Shown here: positions 1 to 8,595 of the stretch, piece by piece
How positions within the stretch are numbered: position 1 is the stretch's first letter
Layout of the letters: the number at the start of each line of letters is the position of its first letter
DNA from: Solimicrobium silvestre
GTDB lineage: Bacteria > Pseudomonadota > Gammaproteobacteria > Burkholderiales > Burkholderiaceae_D
Direction: 5' to 3'
Assembly: GCF_002976435.1 (NCBI RefSeq)
Contig: NZ_PUGF01000003.1
Location: forward strand, 124,001-188,000
Length of the DNA stretch: 64,000 nucleotides
The notes under the pieces: model-generated
Seen by the model: only the letters and a program-made list of their open reading frames with translations
What the model was told of the DNA's origin: nothing
Databases searched by the model: none
Translations under genes and position numbers: made by a program

Positions 1-416
1 GGCTCATTACTCATGACCAGATTCCAGAGGCGATCAACCACTAGCGCTGGATAGGGTGCCTGCTGCGCCAACATGAAATTTAGCGCATATCTGACCGACT
101 CCAATTCCGGGTCCGACATTTTCCGCTCCTGGTAGGCTGGCGCGAAGCCTGCTGCCAATAGCATCTGGTTGCGCTGGCGAAGTGGAATATCGAGAGTCAC
201 TCCCATTTTCAGAATTAATTCCTTACTTGGTTGCGCTCGACAACTTTCAAGAAAACTAATATGTCGCTGCGAAATATTACTAACTGTCGACAAGCGCAGC
301 TGGCTAAAACCGCGCTTGTCGCGCCAATATCGAAGCGCCGAAGCGAAATCCTTGAAATAAGGATTGGAGACGGCATGGCCGCCCGAAGTATCTGTTACAG
401 CATTTGAGGCAGACAT
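1..416 (-). CDS. MmyB-type helix-turn-helix transcriptional regulator (C-terminus off the left edge)
   Basis: Only the N-terminal ~138 residues are in the window. Residues ~18-75 form an Xre-type helix-turn-helix (ending near SFLESCRAQPSKELI), followed by a linker and the start of the MmyB ligand-binding domain (YPALVVDRLWNLVMSN), typical of regulators beside oxidoreductases and hydrolases. The ATG at 416 is preceded by GGAGTTGA at good spacing. It is the last gene of a minus-strand run with the hydrolase and SnoaL-like genes (54-nt gap), so it probably regulates them. Inference: local regulator; the ligand is unknown. Confidence 0.85.
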   Translation of the reverse strand, partial: MSASNAVTDTSGGHAVSNPYFKDFASALRYWRDKRGFSQLRLSTVSNISQRHISFLESCRAQPSKELILKMGVTLDIPLRQRNQMLLAAGFAPAYQERKMSDPELESVRYALNFMLAQQAPYPALVVDRLWNLVMSNE

Positions 417-470
417 AGGGTCAACTCCATAAAATAAATCGACAATTGGCATGCAGTTTGCGGCATATGA

Positions 471-1343
471 TTATTCCATTTTTTTGCCGCCAATGAATTC
501 CAACAGGTCAGCATTAACCCGATCCACGTCGGTAAGGAATAAAGCATGCGCTACATTCGCATACTCTTTCAGCTTGGCTCCTGGAATCAATGCGGCAGTA
601 CGGCGCGCGGTCAGTTCCAGCGGTGCGCTGACATCTTTGTCCCCATGCAAAATCAGTGTAGGTACATCAATGTTGGTCAGCTCTTTCCTGAAGTCTGCGT
701 CCTGCAGTGAACGGCTGCATTCCAACAAAGCTTTCCCAGAGGTTGATAGCGCTATTTGAGTAAGCCATGTATCCATTCCTGTCGGCGTTTTCTCTCCAAA
801 GAACGGCCCTTTACTTCCTTCTATCCAGCCGGGAAAATTCTGCATCAACTGCTTAGTTAAAAAATAGTCAATTGCCTCATCAGGAACACCGTCAGGATTA
901 TCTGCGGCTTTACGCATGCAGGGAGTGACGGTACCAAGCATGGCAATACGCTTGATGCGTCCGCTTCCATAGCGAGTCAAATAGCGTGTGATTACTCCGC
1001 AACCGATAGAATGCCCAACCAACGTAACGGACTGCAGCTCAAGTACGTTCAGTACTGCGGCCAGGTCTTGCGCCATTGTATCGAAGTCGTATCCGCGCCC
1101 TGGATCGCTGGAGCGACCATGGCCCCTCATGTCGTAGGCAACGCAGCGGAAACCTTGGTCGTTCAGATGCAGCATCTGATAGCACCAGGTATCGGACGAC
1201 ATAGCCCAACCGCTGAGGAACACCACGGTTTCGCCAACACCCCAATCACGATAAAACAAATTCACGTTATCGGTAGTGCGTATAAATCCTGGCTCGCCCA
1301 ACGTGGCGACGGGGACTTGCTTATCAACGTTTTTCGCAGTCAT
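471..1343 (-). CDS. alpha/beta hydrolase
   Basis: Alpha/beta-hydrolase fold protein of ~290 residues. Counting from the upstream ATG at 1355, the nucleophile elbow GHSIG places Ser at 116, the acid is Asp241 in HGDKD, and His270 lies in NVAHALF, so the triad is complete. DMRGHGRSSDP is the usual motif ahead of the elbow. I prefer the ATG at 1343 because GGAGTTG sits 6-7 nt before it; the ATG at 1355 lacks a ribosome site. It resembles non-heme chloroperoxidase/arylesterase-like hydrolases, but the substrate cannot be read from sequence. It lies between a SnoaL-like gene and a regulator in one probable operon. Confidence 0.9.
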   Translation of the reverse strand: MTAKNVDKQVPVATLGEPGFIRTTDNVNLFYRDWGVGETVVFLSGWAMSSDTWCYQMLHLNDQGFRCVAYDMRGHGRSSDPGRGYDFDTMAQDLAAVLNVLELQSVTLVGHSIGCGVITRYLTRYGSGRIKRIAMLGTVTPCMRKAADNPDGVPDEAIDYFLTKQLMQNFPGWIEGSKGPFFGEKTPTGMDTWLTQIALSTSGKALLECSRSLQDADFRKELTNIDVPTLILHGDKDVSAPLELTARRTAALIPGAKLKEYANVAHALFLTDVDRVNADLLEFIGGKKME

Positions 1344-1406
1344 GATCAACTCCATAAAAAATTAGTTTGTATTAAATTTGAATTGGAAAATTAGTTCAGT
1401 GCAGAA

Positions 1407-1805
1407 TCAGCCTGGTACCGCCGCCGCATCCAAAAAACCGGTTACTTTACTGATGCGTCCATCTTCAGTAACAATGACGATGTCGGTGCCGAACGCGACC
1501 GGTGCAGCATTCTTTGCTGCCAGCTTCCAAGAAAAACGCACGACATTGTTATGCCCGTCCGGCGTTCCATGTAGCTGAAAACGAAAATCTGGGAATTGTG
1601 CCTGCACAGCGGCGATCATTTTGTCCATGCCGTCATGGCTGGCACTTTGCATCATGGGGTCGGTATATTCCACGTCGGGGGTAAACGTGGACGAAATCAG
1701 AGAGCGGCGGTGGGTAGCGCCCATTTCATCCCAAACGGCAATATATTGCGTAGCAATACGATGCGCCTGTTCGGCAATCAGTTGAGAAGTTTGTGAGGTT
1801 GACAT
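1407..1805 (-). CDS. SnoaL-like / NTF2-fold protein
   Basis: A 132-residue single-domain protein. The N-terminal helices (IATQYIAVWDEMGATHRRSL) are followed by the strand pattern DVEYTDPMM, FPDFRFQLHGTPDGHNNVVRFSW and ISKVTGFLD, typical of SnoaL-like NTF2-fold proteins, which include cyclases, isomerases and ring-modifying enzymes as well as non-enzymatic members. A strong AAAGGAG precedes the ATG. It is the promoter-proximal gene of a three-gene minus-strand operon with the hydrolase 63 nt downstream. Function within the fold is not resolved. Confidence 0.85.
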   Translation of the reverse strand: MSTSQTSQLIAEQAHRIATQYIAVWDEMGATHRRSLISSTFTPDVEYTDPMMQSASHDGMDKMIAAVQAQFPDFRFQLHGTPDGHNNVVRFSWKLAAKNAAPVAFGTDIVIVTEDGRISKVTGFLDAAAVPG

Positions 1806-1980
1806 GGTAGAGCTCCTTTATGTTTGAGCCGGATTTTCCGGAAAGTTGTTTGTCTTAATCGACAGACGAATTCTCTACTCAACATTTAGTCCGGTCGATT
1901 ACCTGCCAGGTAATCAAACTGGCTTGCTCAATCATTTTGTGCAACTATTTTGGGGCAGTTCAAAAGGTATACGCAAAAGG

Positions 1981-2020
1981 GGTCTAACACTCAAACAACT
2001 AAATGGTTGAGTGTTAGACC
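1981..2020. terminator. perfect 14-bp hairpin followed by a T run
   Basis: GGTCTAACACTCAA (1981-1994) pairs exactly with TTGAGTGTTAGACC (2007-2020). TTTTTT follows at 2025-2030, as in a rho-independent terminator. The stem end GGTCTAAC is shared with other hairpins in the window (4397, 27975, 32085, 57492), so it is a member of a dispersed family. It sits between the PilZ gene and the promoter of the SnoaL operon. Confidence 0.7.
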
Positions 2021-2111
2021 TCAGTTTTTTATAGAATCTACTTAGTACTGAATACGCGGGCTGACTGATCAACAAACTCAATGCTGGAACAGGATGAACC
2101 GTCATGGGAAG

Positions 2112-2465
2112 TCACGCGAGAAGCAAGCGCAACGATTTCAACGCTTCCTCATTAATACGGTCAAATTTGAATCCGACCCGAAAACCGGTTGTGCCAACAC
2201 AAATCGAATAGACGGCTTCCGCGTTCACAGTCACATTGATCAGCTTGCTGCTGGTAAGTTGGTTTGCGGATAGTGCCTCAAACATGATTATGCATTGCGG
2301 CGCATGGTCGAAAGGTTCGTCCAGCATTACGCTGATACCAGTCAGAGAAATGTCGATTGATCTCCCGACGAGCACTGAACCATTTTTCGAAATCACCTTA
2401 ACCTTGCAATGCAATATCCTGCGCAAATGAGAGCGGCCTTCTTTGGTAATTGTCATCGTTGTCAT
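2112..2465 (-). CDS. PilZ-domain protein
   Basis: A single PilZ domain of ~117 residues. The D-x-S-x-x-G half of the c-di-GMP signature is intact (DISLTG), followed by the typical beta-barrel segments ending FRVGFKFDRI. The other half, normally RxxxR, reads RRILH, so the second arginine is missing and c-di-GMP binding may be weak or lost. The ATG at 2465 has GGAAAGAG upstream; an in-frame TTG at 2510 is less likely. It is monocistronic. An HD-GYP phosphodiesterase is encoded elsewhere in the window, consistent with c-di-GMP signalling in this organism. Confidence 0.82.
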   Translation of the reverse strand: MTTMTITKEGRSHLRRILHCKVKVISKNGSVLVGRSIDISLTGISVMLDEPFDHAPQCIIMFEALSANQLTSSKLINVTVNAEAVYSICVGTTGFRVGFKFDRINEEALKSLRLLLA

Positions 2466-3076
2466 ACGAACTCTTTCCGATATAAAGTCTTGCTTCGTCT
2501 GCTGATTCAACGCGCAAGTTGCGAAAAAATATTTCTGTTCAATTCACTCAACGTCTAACTATTTACTTTTTATTAATGGACACATCAGCCACAATGTCAT
2601 GCAGCGGGGTTTATAGTATCGCAAATTGGCATTGTCTATCTTAAATCAATGCGCTTCACTAGAGTGGCGCTATGACGCTATACGTCAAAAATGTAGGCAT
2701 CTTAGACCTGACCTAACTCGCAAGGTGTCATAACGTAGCACACCAATTATGAGGCCACATAATCCCGCATCACATCGCTATCAGTCGAATTCAATGGGTA
2801 ACCGCCATCTGTCACCAATCGATGAAAAAGTAAATTTGCTGACTTTTTGACCAATTTACAAAGAACTGTCATGCCACGACACTGCTCGGCATGCCACCTT
2901 GGAACGACTACCATTGACTCAACATAATGCGTATCCCCTCCTTGCCTTTTGCTTTAACCGCACGTAGTTTCGCATAGCTTTTTCGGCCTAAATACACATA
3001 TACTCTTGATCATCATTGATGAAATGCTATTTCGTGTTTCTTGCTTCGCATTATCTATAGAAAGAAAACTGCCACT
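2466..3076. other. intergenic region, no gene seen
   Basis: About 610 bases between divergently oriented genes. They should hold the promoters of the PilZ gene and of the cargo-like gene. I see no convincing small gene, RNA or long palindrome. Confidence 0.5.
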
Positions 3077-4267
3077 ATGCGAGTTAAAACAGGGGCTCAA
3101 ACTGACCTATCAAAACAGCCGCAAAGTCTAACCTCATCGCATCCAACACAATTAATGGCAACGCCACAAATTGTGGTCGAAGATCTCCGTCCACAGCTGG
3201 CGCAGCAAAAAGTAATTCAGGCTCAAATGGTGAACAGCTTTCCGCAGCAAACGTTAATGGCTATGCAAGCAAAAATGGATAACAGCCAGCAACGACAAAG
3301 CATGCCACGCATGGACACTCGTAATATTACGCCGTCAATTCAGCGTCTAGCCAAAAACGAAAAACAACATTCGGATTTTTCGGGTCCACGACCAGCTGAG
3401 AATTCGACTATCCAACGTATGCTGGTTCCCTTTAAAACACCGGCAGCAGCCAATGCCGATCAAACCAACATCATCACAGACGCCAATGTCATTGAAGGGA
3501 TCACCAACGCCGCTTATGTCAATACCTGGAATAGGCTGAATGCAGCTACGCTTCCAGGCGCTGCAGTCCCGCTGGCCCAAGCGCAATTTCCCGGCGTAAC
3601 AAACGGACACTTCGCCCACTTCGTTAATACCATGGCAGGTAACAACGGTGCGCTGAAAGCCGCCGCCGTCGGCTATGTCATTGAGGATCAGGTGACCCAC
3701 AATGGGGCCTTACCAGCTACTGCGGCCCCACAAACACCTTCAGGAAATGCCATTCTTGACTTCGTTATTACCAGGAATGCGGAACGAGGAATCGTGGACA
3801 TTACCTCTACTGGACAAGCAGGCCATGTGCTCAATAAGAGTTTTACCAAGGGGCCTTTTTCCTATATCGGTGAATCCATGTATCAGAGCATCGACTTCAC
3901 CCAACTCAATGGTGGCGCTGCGCCGCAAATTGGCGTTGCCGCTGCAGCCTTGGCATTGGCTGCCAAGCGACAGCGTGCCAATAATTTTATCGGCAGTCAG
4001 CTAAATCAATTGAAGCAATCCATTGAACTCTACAAAATGGGAATCAAGCACAACGACGGAGGCTTTGAAATGGAATCCAATACGGTCGTGGAAGGGATTA
4101 ATGCATTACCGAACGGAGCCTACCCGCCGGCAGATATAATCCAACTGGATCTCGACATAGCGACGATGAACCTTGGATTGGGCGCTGCATTTCAATTGAA
4201 CACTCTCACGCAAATAATCACCGCGGCCCAAAACAATTACCTTCTTGCTGGCAATCCGATGTGGTAG
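3077..4267 (+). CDS. unknown protein with an N-terminus resembling injection-system cargo
   Basis: 396 residues from the ATG at 3077; a TTG at 3041 would add 12. The first ~110 residues are Gln/Met/Pro-rich, with a VEDLRPQLAQQKVIQ stretch, PQQ-LMAMQAKMDNS repeats and IQRL and IQRM punctuation. This style occurs at the start of proteins associated with extracellular contractile injection systems and with DUF4157-type toxins (family knowledge, from memory). The rest (~120-396) is Ala/Asn-rich, without a signal peptide, membrane segment or recognised catalytic motif. A contractile sheath gene lies at the other end of the window. Inference: possible delivered cargo; an alternative is a phage- or polymorphic-toxin-related protein. 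Confidence 0.6.
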   Translation: MRVKTGAQTDLSKQPQSLTSSHPTQLMATPQIVVEDLRPQLAQQKVIQAQMVNSFPQQTLMAMQAKMDNSQQRQSMPRMDTRNITPSIQRLAKNEKQHSDFSGPRPAENSTIQRMLVPFKTPAAANADQTNIITDANVIEGITNAAYVNTWNRLNAATLPGAAVPLAQAQFPGVTNGHFAHFVNTMAGNNGALKAAAVGYVIEDQVTHNGALPATAAPQTPSGNAILDFVITRNAERGIVDITSTGQAGHVLNKSFTKGPFSYIGESMYQSIDFTQLNGGAAPQIGVAAAALALAAKRQRANNFIGSQLNQLKQSIELYKMGIKHNDGGFEMESNTVVEGINALPNGAYPPADIIQLDLDIATMNLGLGAAFQLNTLTQIITAAQNNYLLAGNPMW

Positions 4268-4396
4268 CGGCAGGAAATAAATACATTGCCAATCTAAAAG
4301 GATTAGATGCGCAGATAACAAGTGATGTCTTTCAAAAAACTGATCGCCTCTTTTGGGCCGGGTGTTATCAGTCGATGATTTCAACCGCAAAGGAGG

Positions 4397-4441
4397 CCGA
4401 TCTAACATTCCAATAACTAATAAATGATTGGGTGTTAGGCC
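4397..4441. repeat. imperfect hairpin of the GTCTAAC family
   Basis: The left arm ends in TCTAACATTCCAAT and the right arm ATTGGGTGTTAGGCC is its near complement, with a 12-nt A/T-rich loop. It lies 130 nt after the cargo-like gene and resembles the 1981 and 27975 hairpins. The remainder of the 4268-4683 gap shows no convincing gene. Confidence 0.45.
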
Positions 4442-4683
4442 TGACCCAAGATCCATCTTTCCAAGCAAAACAGTAAAGTTCAAATTTAGTGTGCCAATTT
4501 CTAAAAATATTTTTCTCAATGCAGAGACACTTTGCGTTGATCGCTATAATATTTTCAACCACACGTCGACAAGCAGATTGGTGTAGCCCAATGAAACTGT
4601 TTTCCGCATTAATGCGAGATGACATGGCGCAGTTAGCTGTTAGTCTGACTCACCACAAAATGAATAAAATTCAGAAATAAATA

Positions 4684-5550
4684 ATGTCCACTCTTAAACC
4701 AACTACATCGAACGGCACGGCGCAGAATCGCGATTGGCGTGATCGCCTTTACACCATCATTTTTGAAGCAGATACCGATGCAGGCCGGCGCTTTGACAAG
4801 ATGTTACTGGTTCTCATTGTGTTGAGTGTGGCAACCGTCATCATTGATAGTGTTGGCGCCATACGGTCAAACGATTATTTTGTTTTGAATGCCCTGGAAT
4901 GGCTTTTTACCGTCTTATTTACGATTGAATATGTGGTGCGGCTTCTGTGCGTAAAACATCCCTTACGTTACGCGCTAAGTTGGTTTGGCATTGTTGACCT
5001 GATTTCCATTTTACCGACTTACCTTGCCATTATTTTTCCGGAATTTTATTATTTAATTGATGTACGCCTACTCCGCATGTTGCGTGTATTTCGCATATTA
5101 AAACTGCCGCGTTATTTTGATGAGTCGCAAATTTTATGGCAGGCGTTACGAAACAGCCGCGTAAAGATTATGGTGTTTTTAGGCGTAGTGCTCATCATGA
5201 GTGTCATTCTGGGAACAATCATGTATGTCGTCGAAGGACCCGAAAACGGGTTTACCAGCATTCCGGTTGGCATGTACTGGTCAATCGTAACGCTAACAAC
5301 TACTGGCTATGGTGATATACATCCTAAAACACCGTTAGGGCAACTGATCACGTCCTGCGCGATGCTGCTAGGCTACGGCATCATTGCATTACCGACCGGG
5401 ATTGTAGGTGTTGAGCTGGCAATGACGATGATGAAAAGAGTACCTACAACACGTACATGTTCCTCATGCATAACGGAAGGTCATGAATCCGATTCCACGT
5501 TTTGTAAGCATTGCGGTGAAAAATTAGATCCATACCAATTTGAAAAATAA
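4684..5550 (+). CDS. voltage-gated potassium channel with C-terminal zinc ribbon
   Basis: 288 residues with six-helix ion-transport topology: helices from ~40-65, 80-105, 110-130, a charged S4-like segment (VRLLRMLRVFRILK, ~150-163), then 180-200 and 230-255 around the pore. The selectivity filter TTTGYGD is intact, indicating K+ selectivity. After the last helix there is a short tail with CSSC and CKHCGEK, a four-cysteine zinc-ribbon pair uncommon in bacterial Kv channels. It has no partner gene. The start is the ATG at 4684, with only a weak ribosome site. Confidence 0.92.
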   Translation: MSTLKPTTSNGTAQNRDWRDRLYTIIFEADTDAGRRFDKMLLVLIVLSVATVIIDSVGAIRSNDYFVLNALEWLFTVLFTIEYVVRLLCVKHPLRYALSWFGIVDLISILPTYLAIIFPEFYYLIDVRLLRMLRVFRILKLPRYFDESQILWQALRNSRVKIMVFLGVVLIMSVILGTIMYVVEGPENGFTSIPVGMYWSIVTLTTTGYGDIHPKTPLGQLITSCAMLLGYGIIALPTGIVGVELAMTMMKRVPTTRTCSSCITEGHESDSTFCKHCGEKLDPYQFEK

Positions 5551-5618
5551 AAGTAAAAAATGAACCAAAAATCATTGCGCCAAGCACGTGATTAGGATGT
5601 CAGAAATAGCACTGCGGA

Positions 5619-5648
5619 ACGTGAGCGCGCCAGCCAGCGCGCTCACGT
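5619..5648. terminator. 12-bp GC-rich hairpin after the channel gene
   Basis: ACGTGAGCGCGC and GCGCGCTCACGT form a perfect 12-bp stem with a 6-nt loop, 69 nt after the channel stop. No T run follows, so it may stabilise the 3' end rather than terminate on its own. Confidence 0.45.
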
Positions 5649-5714
5649 CGTAGCAAAACAAACTAAAACAGCTTTTGTCGTCGTGCGTAATGGCGAATTA
5701 GTAAAAGAAAATCT

Positions 5715-5736
5715 AACTGGATAAAAATATCCAGTT
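5715..5736 (-). terminator. hairpin overlapping the stop of the GIY-YIG-like gene
   Basis: AACTGGATA pairs with TATCCAGTT around a 4-nt loop. On the minus strand it is followed by a T-rich stretch (AGATTTTCTTTT), fitting a terminator for the gene ending at 5735. Confidence 0.55.
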
Positions 5737-6298
5737 ATTTGCTATATCTATCGGAAAGAAATTCCATTTCTGTACCGATGTTATATCTGTCGGATGACCA
5801 TCGCGCATAAAGCTTCTCATTTTTGCTATTCTTATTTTCTTTGTGATTCATTGGAAAATCATATATATCTAAAAATAATTGCTCCAAGTATTTTGCAATA
5901 CGGTTTTCACATTCATAAAATGAAAGGTGCAGCAAACCTTGATTTTCATACTTCTCCTTTGTATGTTCCTTGACCCTGTCTAAAATATCCCCTTTACCCA
6001 CATATACACAGAGCATTGAATAGATTTTATGATCAGAACAGCGACTATTTTCTACCCAAAGGTGATAAACCCCAACCTTATCTTTTGCACGGGTAAGAAG
6101 CTTATTAAATTTAAGTACGTCAGTTGGATCATTTTCAATAAAATCAAGTGGAATCGAAGTGCAAAATTTACTCAGATTAATAATCTGATCTACGGTGACT
6201 GCGTTAATTAGTTCATTCGCACATACATCGTCAAAAAAGGCGTAGTTATTTGACTTGCACGGGACTTCGTCCGCGTATTCACAAGAAGCCATTGTCAT
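5735..6298 (-). CDS. GIY-YIG-like domain protein
   Basis: 187 residues. Residues ~75-150 carry GVYHLW, then a strand ending CVYVGKG, RVKEH, and YLEQLFLDIYDFPMN followed by Asn-rich residues. This order fits GIY-YIG nucleases: the two tyrosine-glycine strands, the helix arginine, a catalytic-type Glu in LEQ and a terminal Asn. The N-terminal ~70 residues are unassigned. AAAGGATAACT precedes the ATG. It is a stand-alone gene and A/T-rich compared with its neighbours, which suggests acquisition. It could be a selfish or defence-related nuclease; activity is not shown. Confidence 0.6.
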   Translation of the reverse strand: MTMASCEYADEVPCKSNNYAFFDDVCANELINAVTVDQIINLSKFCTSIPLDFIENDPTDVLKFNKLLTRAKDKVGVYHLWVENSRCSDHKIYSMLCVYVGKGDILDRVKEHTKEKYENQGLLHLSFYECENRIAKYLEQLFLDIYDFPMNHKENKNSKNEKLYARWSSDRYNIGTEMEFLSDRYSK

Positions 6299-6586
6299 AG
6301 TTATCCTTTTAAATTACAGCACAATCATTTTAGTTAAACCTTCGCAGGCTATCAGCCATCAACTCATAAACTGTAATGCGAAATGACTTGCCATCGTAGG
6401 TATATAGCCGCCAACACATCCTACTTATTACAGGCTACGACAGTTCTAGCAACCATGTCATGCATGCAGCGTTGTTTCTTGCTAAAAATAGGGAGTAAAT
6501 CAATTAGAGCAATTAAACCGGTCAAATAAAGTCCGTCAAGAAAGAACACTGGCCGTGCTGTCAGCCCCCCATATTTCACACAATCG

Positions 6587-8452
6587 CTACTCTACAGCCC
6601 CAGCTTTTTGCAGCAAGTGCACTATCTCAATTTGATCTTCGTACTGTGCAATGGAAAGAGCGGTATCACCAGACATGTTCTGTGAATTCACGTCTGCTCC
6701 CTGCGCAATGAGCAGCCTGACGTTTTCAACATTTTTGCCCGCTACTGCATACATCAGCGCAGTACTTCCATCCGCATTTTTGGCATCAACAGGAACGCCA
6801 AGACTGATCAATCGTTTAAATAATATAGGCCCCTGGTTTTCCGCTGCGAGCATAAGAGTGCTCAAGCCAGTGACACTGATTAATTTTGGATTGGCTCCGC
6901 GATCTAATAAAAGCGTAGCTAATCCACTGTCAGACTCTTTAAGCAATGCGTTATGTAATGCTGTCAGTCCGTTTGCATCTTGTATGTTCAAGTCGCACTC
7001 CCCAGTGGCGAGCAGGCTTTCAAGGGCCTTTCTGTTATGGAGTGCAACGGCTGAGATGACAGCACTGCGACCAAACCAATTGGGCGTTACAAAACCTACC
7101 TTTGCTGCGAGTGCCTGTTCGCGATTTTCACTTCGTTTAATTTCCAGCTCATCGGCTTCCCATAGTGCGATTCTTCCGCGCCAATGTTCGTCGCCACATA
7201 GTTGTGTCGGAAGCGCATTTTTGTCATTGAAGAGGTTCAGTGGCGTTTGACCATCGGCCAACAAAACAGGGACTGCGCCTTGTATGCTACGGCGTTTATT
7301 GTCAGGCCGGGTCTCTCCATATGTATTGCCACCCCAAGCACAAACAAAGCCATCTTGCGTTAGCGTCAGCGTGTGATCGTAGGTAGAAAGTGCTTTAATT
7401 TGGCTCATTTGTGGAGTGACTAATGACATTACGTTTTTCCGCAAACCCATTGGTAGGTCTCGAACACTCTCATAATGGACACCCCAGCTGATGAGTTTCC
7501 CCTCTGCGGTTCTTGCGATTACGGTCGAGCCACCCGTCGCCAATTGAACAATCTCATTAACCGTTGCGATGTGACGAGGTGCAGAAGTAGTTGGATCGGT
7601 TTTTTTTCGAGCCGTAGTTTTAAATCCCAATTGCTCACTCCAAGGATCACCCCAGCCCCACACCGTGCCATCAGCGCGGTACGCATAAGTACTCTCGACC
7701 CCAGCCCCGATTCCCGCAGCTTGTGTGAATGCCACCTGAGGTTTAGGATTGAAACAAATGGATTCGTCTGGGGCGGATGAATGCCCAAGCTTGCCATTGT
7801 TTTCGTGCCCCCATGTCAATACGGCGCCATCATCTCGCAATGCCACGCCGTGAAATTGTCCAAGCCCAATCGCCTTGATTTTCTCTAGCCCGATTATTTG
7901 CTGCGGAGCTGATACGCCTGACCAACAATAGACATTGCCGTCGCGGCTAACAATGATGGTTGTATCGTCTAAAGCAGCGACAATAGCCGCAGGTGGTATT
8001 CCTGCTATGCGTATTGGCTTGGCGACATAAATCTTAGTAGCGCGTGCTATCTCCTCTTCTGCGCAGGGATTCTTGCCATGACCGCCGGATAGGAGTCTTT
8101 CTAACTCACAAACACCAAGCAAAGGTTGCCGCATAAGTACCTGGTATTCATTGTAAGGACTAAAGCCCCATTCATAAACACTGCCATCTTCCGCAATTGC
8201 TACACTATGTTGCCACCCGGCCGCAACTGATTGGATGCGCGGCAATCCATCAACACGCATCGGCGATTTCGGTTCGATCGGAATACGGATAAAATTTCTC
8301 GTACCCTGATCGTTACCCCACCAGTACACAGTGCCGTCACTTGCGAGTCCTAAATTATGATACCGGCCAGCAGAAATTTGCGGTTCAGCGGAGTGTGCGT
8401 CAACCAAGCAGAGGAAAAATAAAAAGAAAATAGATGTTTTTATTGTAGCCAT
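6587..8452 (-). CDS. secreted RCC1-repeat / ankyrin-repeat protein
   Basis: 621 residues. A signal peptide (hydrophobic 6-20, cleavage near AHSA) is followed by RCC1-type propeller blades over ~25-400. The recurring pattern is G-x-x-H-(T/S)-L/V...DG-x-V-x-x-WG, e.g. SAGRYHNLGLASDGTVYWWG and AAGWQHSVAIAEDGSVYEWG. A C-terminal ankyrin block covers ~470-621 (ALHNALL, STALMYAV, DTALSIAQ with GAD/GAN turns). Such repeats are protein-binding scaffolds; RCC1 and ankyrin modules often occur in host-interacting bacterial proteins. The combination with a signal peptide indicates a periplasmic or exported protein. It is monocistronic and its partner is unknown. Confidence 0.88.
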   Translation of the reverse strand: MATIKTSIFFLFFLCLVDAHSAEPQISAGRYHNLGLASDGTVYWWGNDQGTRNFIRIPIEPKSPMRVDGLPRIQSVAAGWQHSVAIAEDGSVYEWGFSPYNEYQVLMRQPLLGVCELERLLSGGHGKNPCAEEEIARATKIYVAKPIRIAGIPPAAIVAALDDTTIIVSRDGNVYCWSGVSAPQQIIGLEKIKAIGLGQFHGVALRDDGAVLTWGHENNGKLGHSSAPDESICFNPKPQVAFTQAAGIGAGVESTYAYRADGTVWGWGDPWSEQLGFKTTARKKTDPTTSAPRHIATVNEIVQLATGGSTVIARTAEGKLISWGVHYESVRDLPMGLRKNVMSLVTPQMSQIKALSTYDHTLTLTQDGFVCAWGGNTYGETRPDNKRRSIQGAVPVLLADGQTPLNLFNDKNALPTQLCGDEHWRGRIALWEADELEIKRSENREQALAAKVGFVTPNWFGRSAVISAVALHNRKALESLLATGECDLNIQDANGLTALHNALLKESDSGLATLLLDRGANPKLISVTGLSTLMLAAENQGPILFKRLISLGVPVDAKNADGSTALMYAVAGKNVENVRLLIAQGADVNSQNMSGDTALSIAQYEDQIEIVHLLQKAGAVE

Positions 8453-8595
8453 TGATCGCTTAATTTAGTAATCGTGAATACCAGAAATCGTCCGATTGCT
8501 TACCTGTGGTGAGTCAAGCATTCCGATTAGTCGTATGCGTATTTCCTCAACGGCTGTGTCCCGGGGAAAATGAAGTACCACACACATTGCCAAGG

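Noticed and set aside
4489-4680. Possible 63-residue gene just before the channel
   Set aside because: No ribosome site, no recognisable domain, and it overlaps the presumed promoter region of the channel.
5600-5725. Open frame after the channel gene reading AFVVVRNGELVKENLTG
   Set aside because: It is long for its size but has no start codon or ribosome site and overlaps two hairpins. It may be a relic; not enough support.
6651-7250. 199-residue open frame on the plus strand
   Set aside because: Antisense shadow of the ankyrin half of the RCC1-ankyrin gene; Ser/Ala/Pro composition is unlike a real protein.
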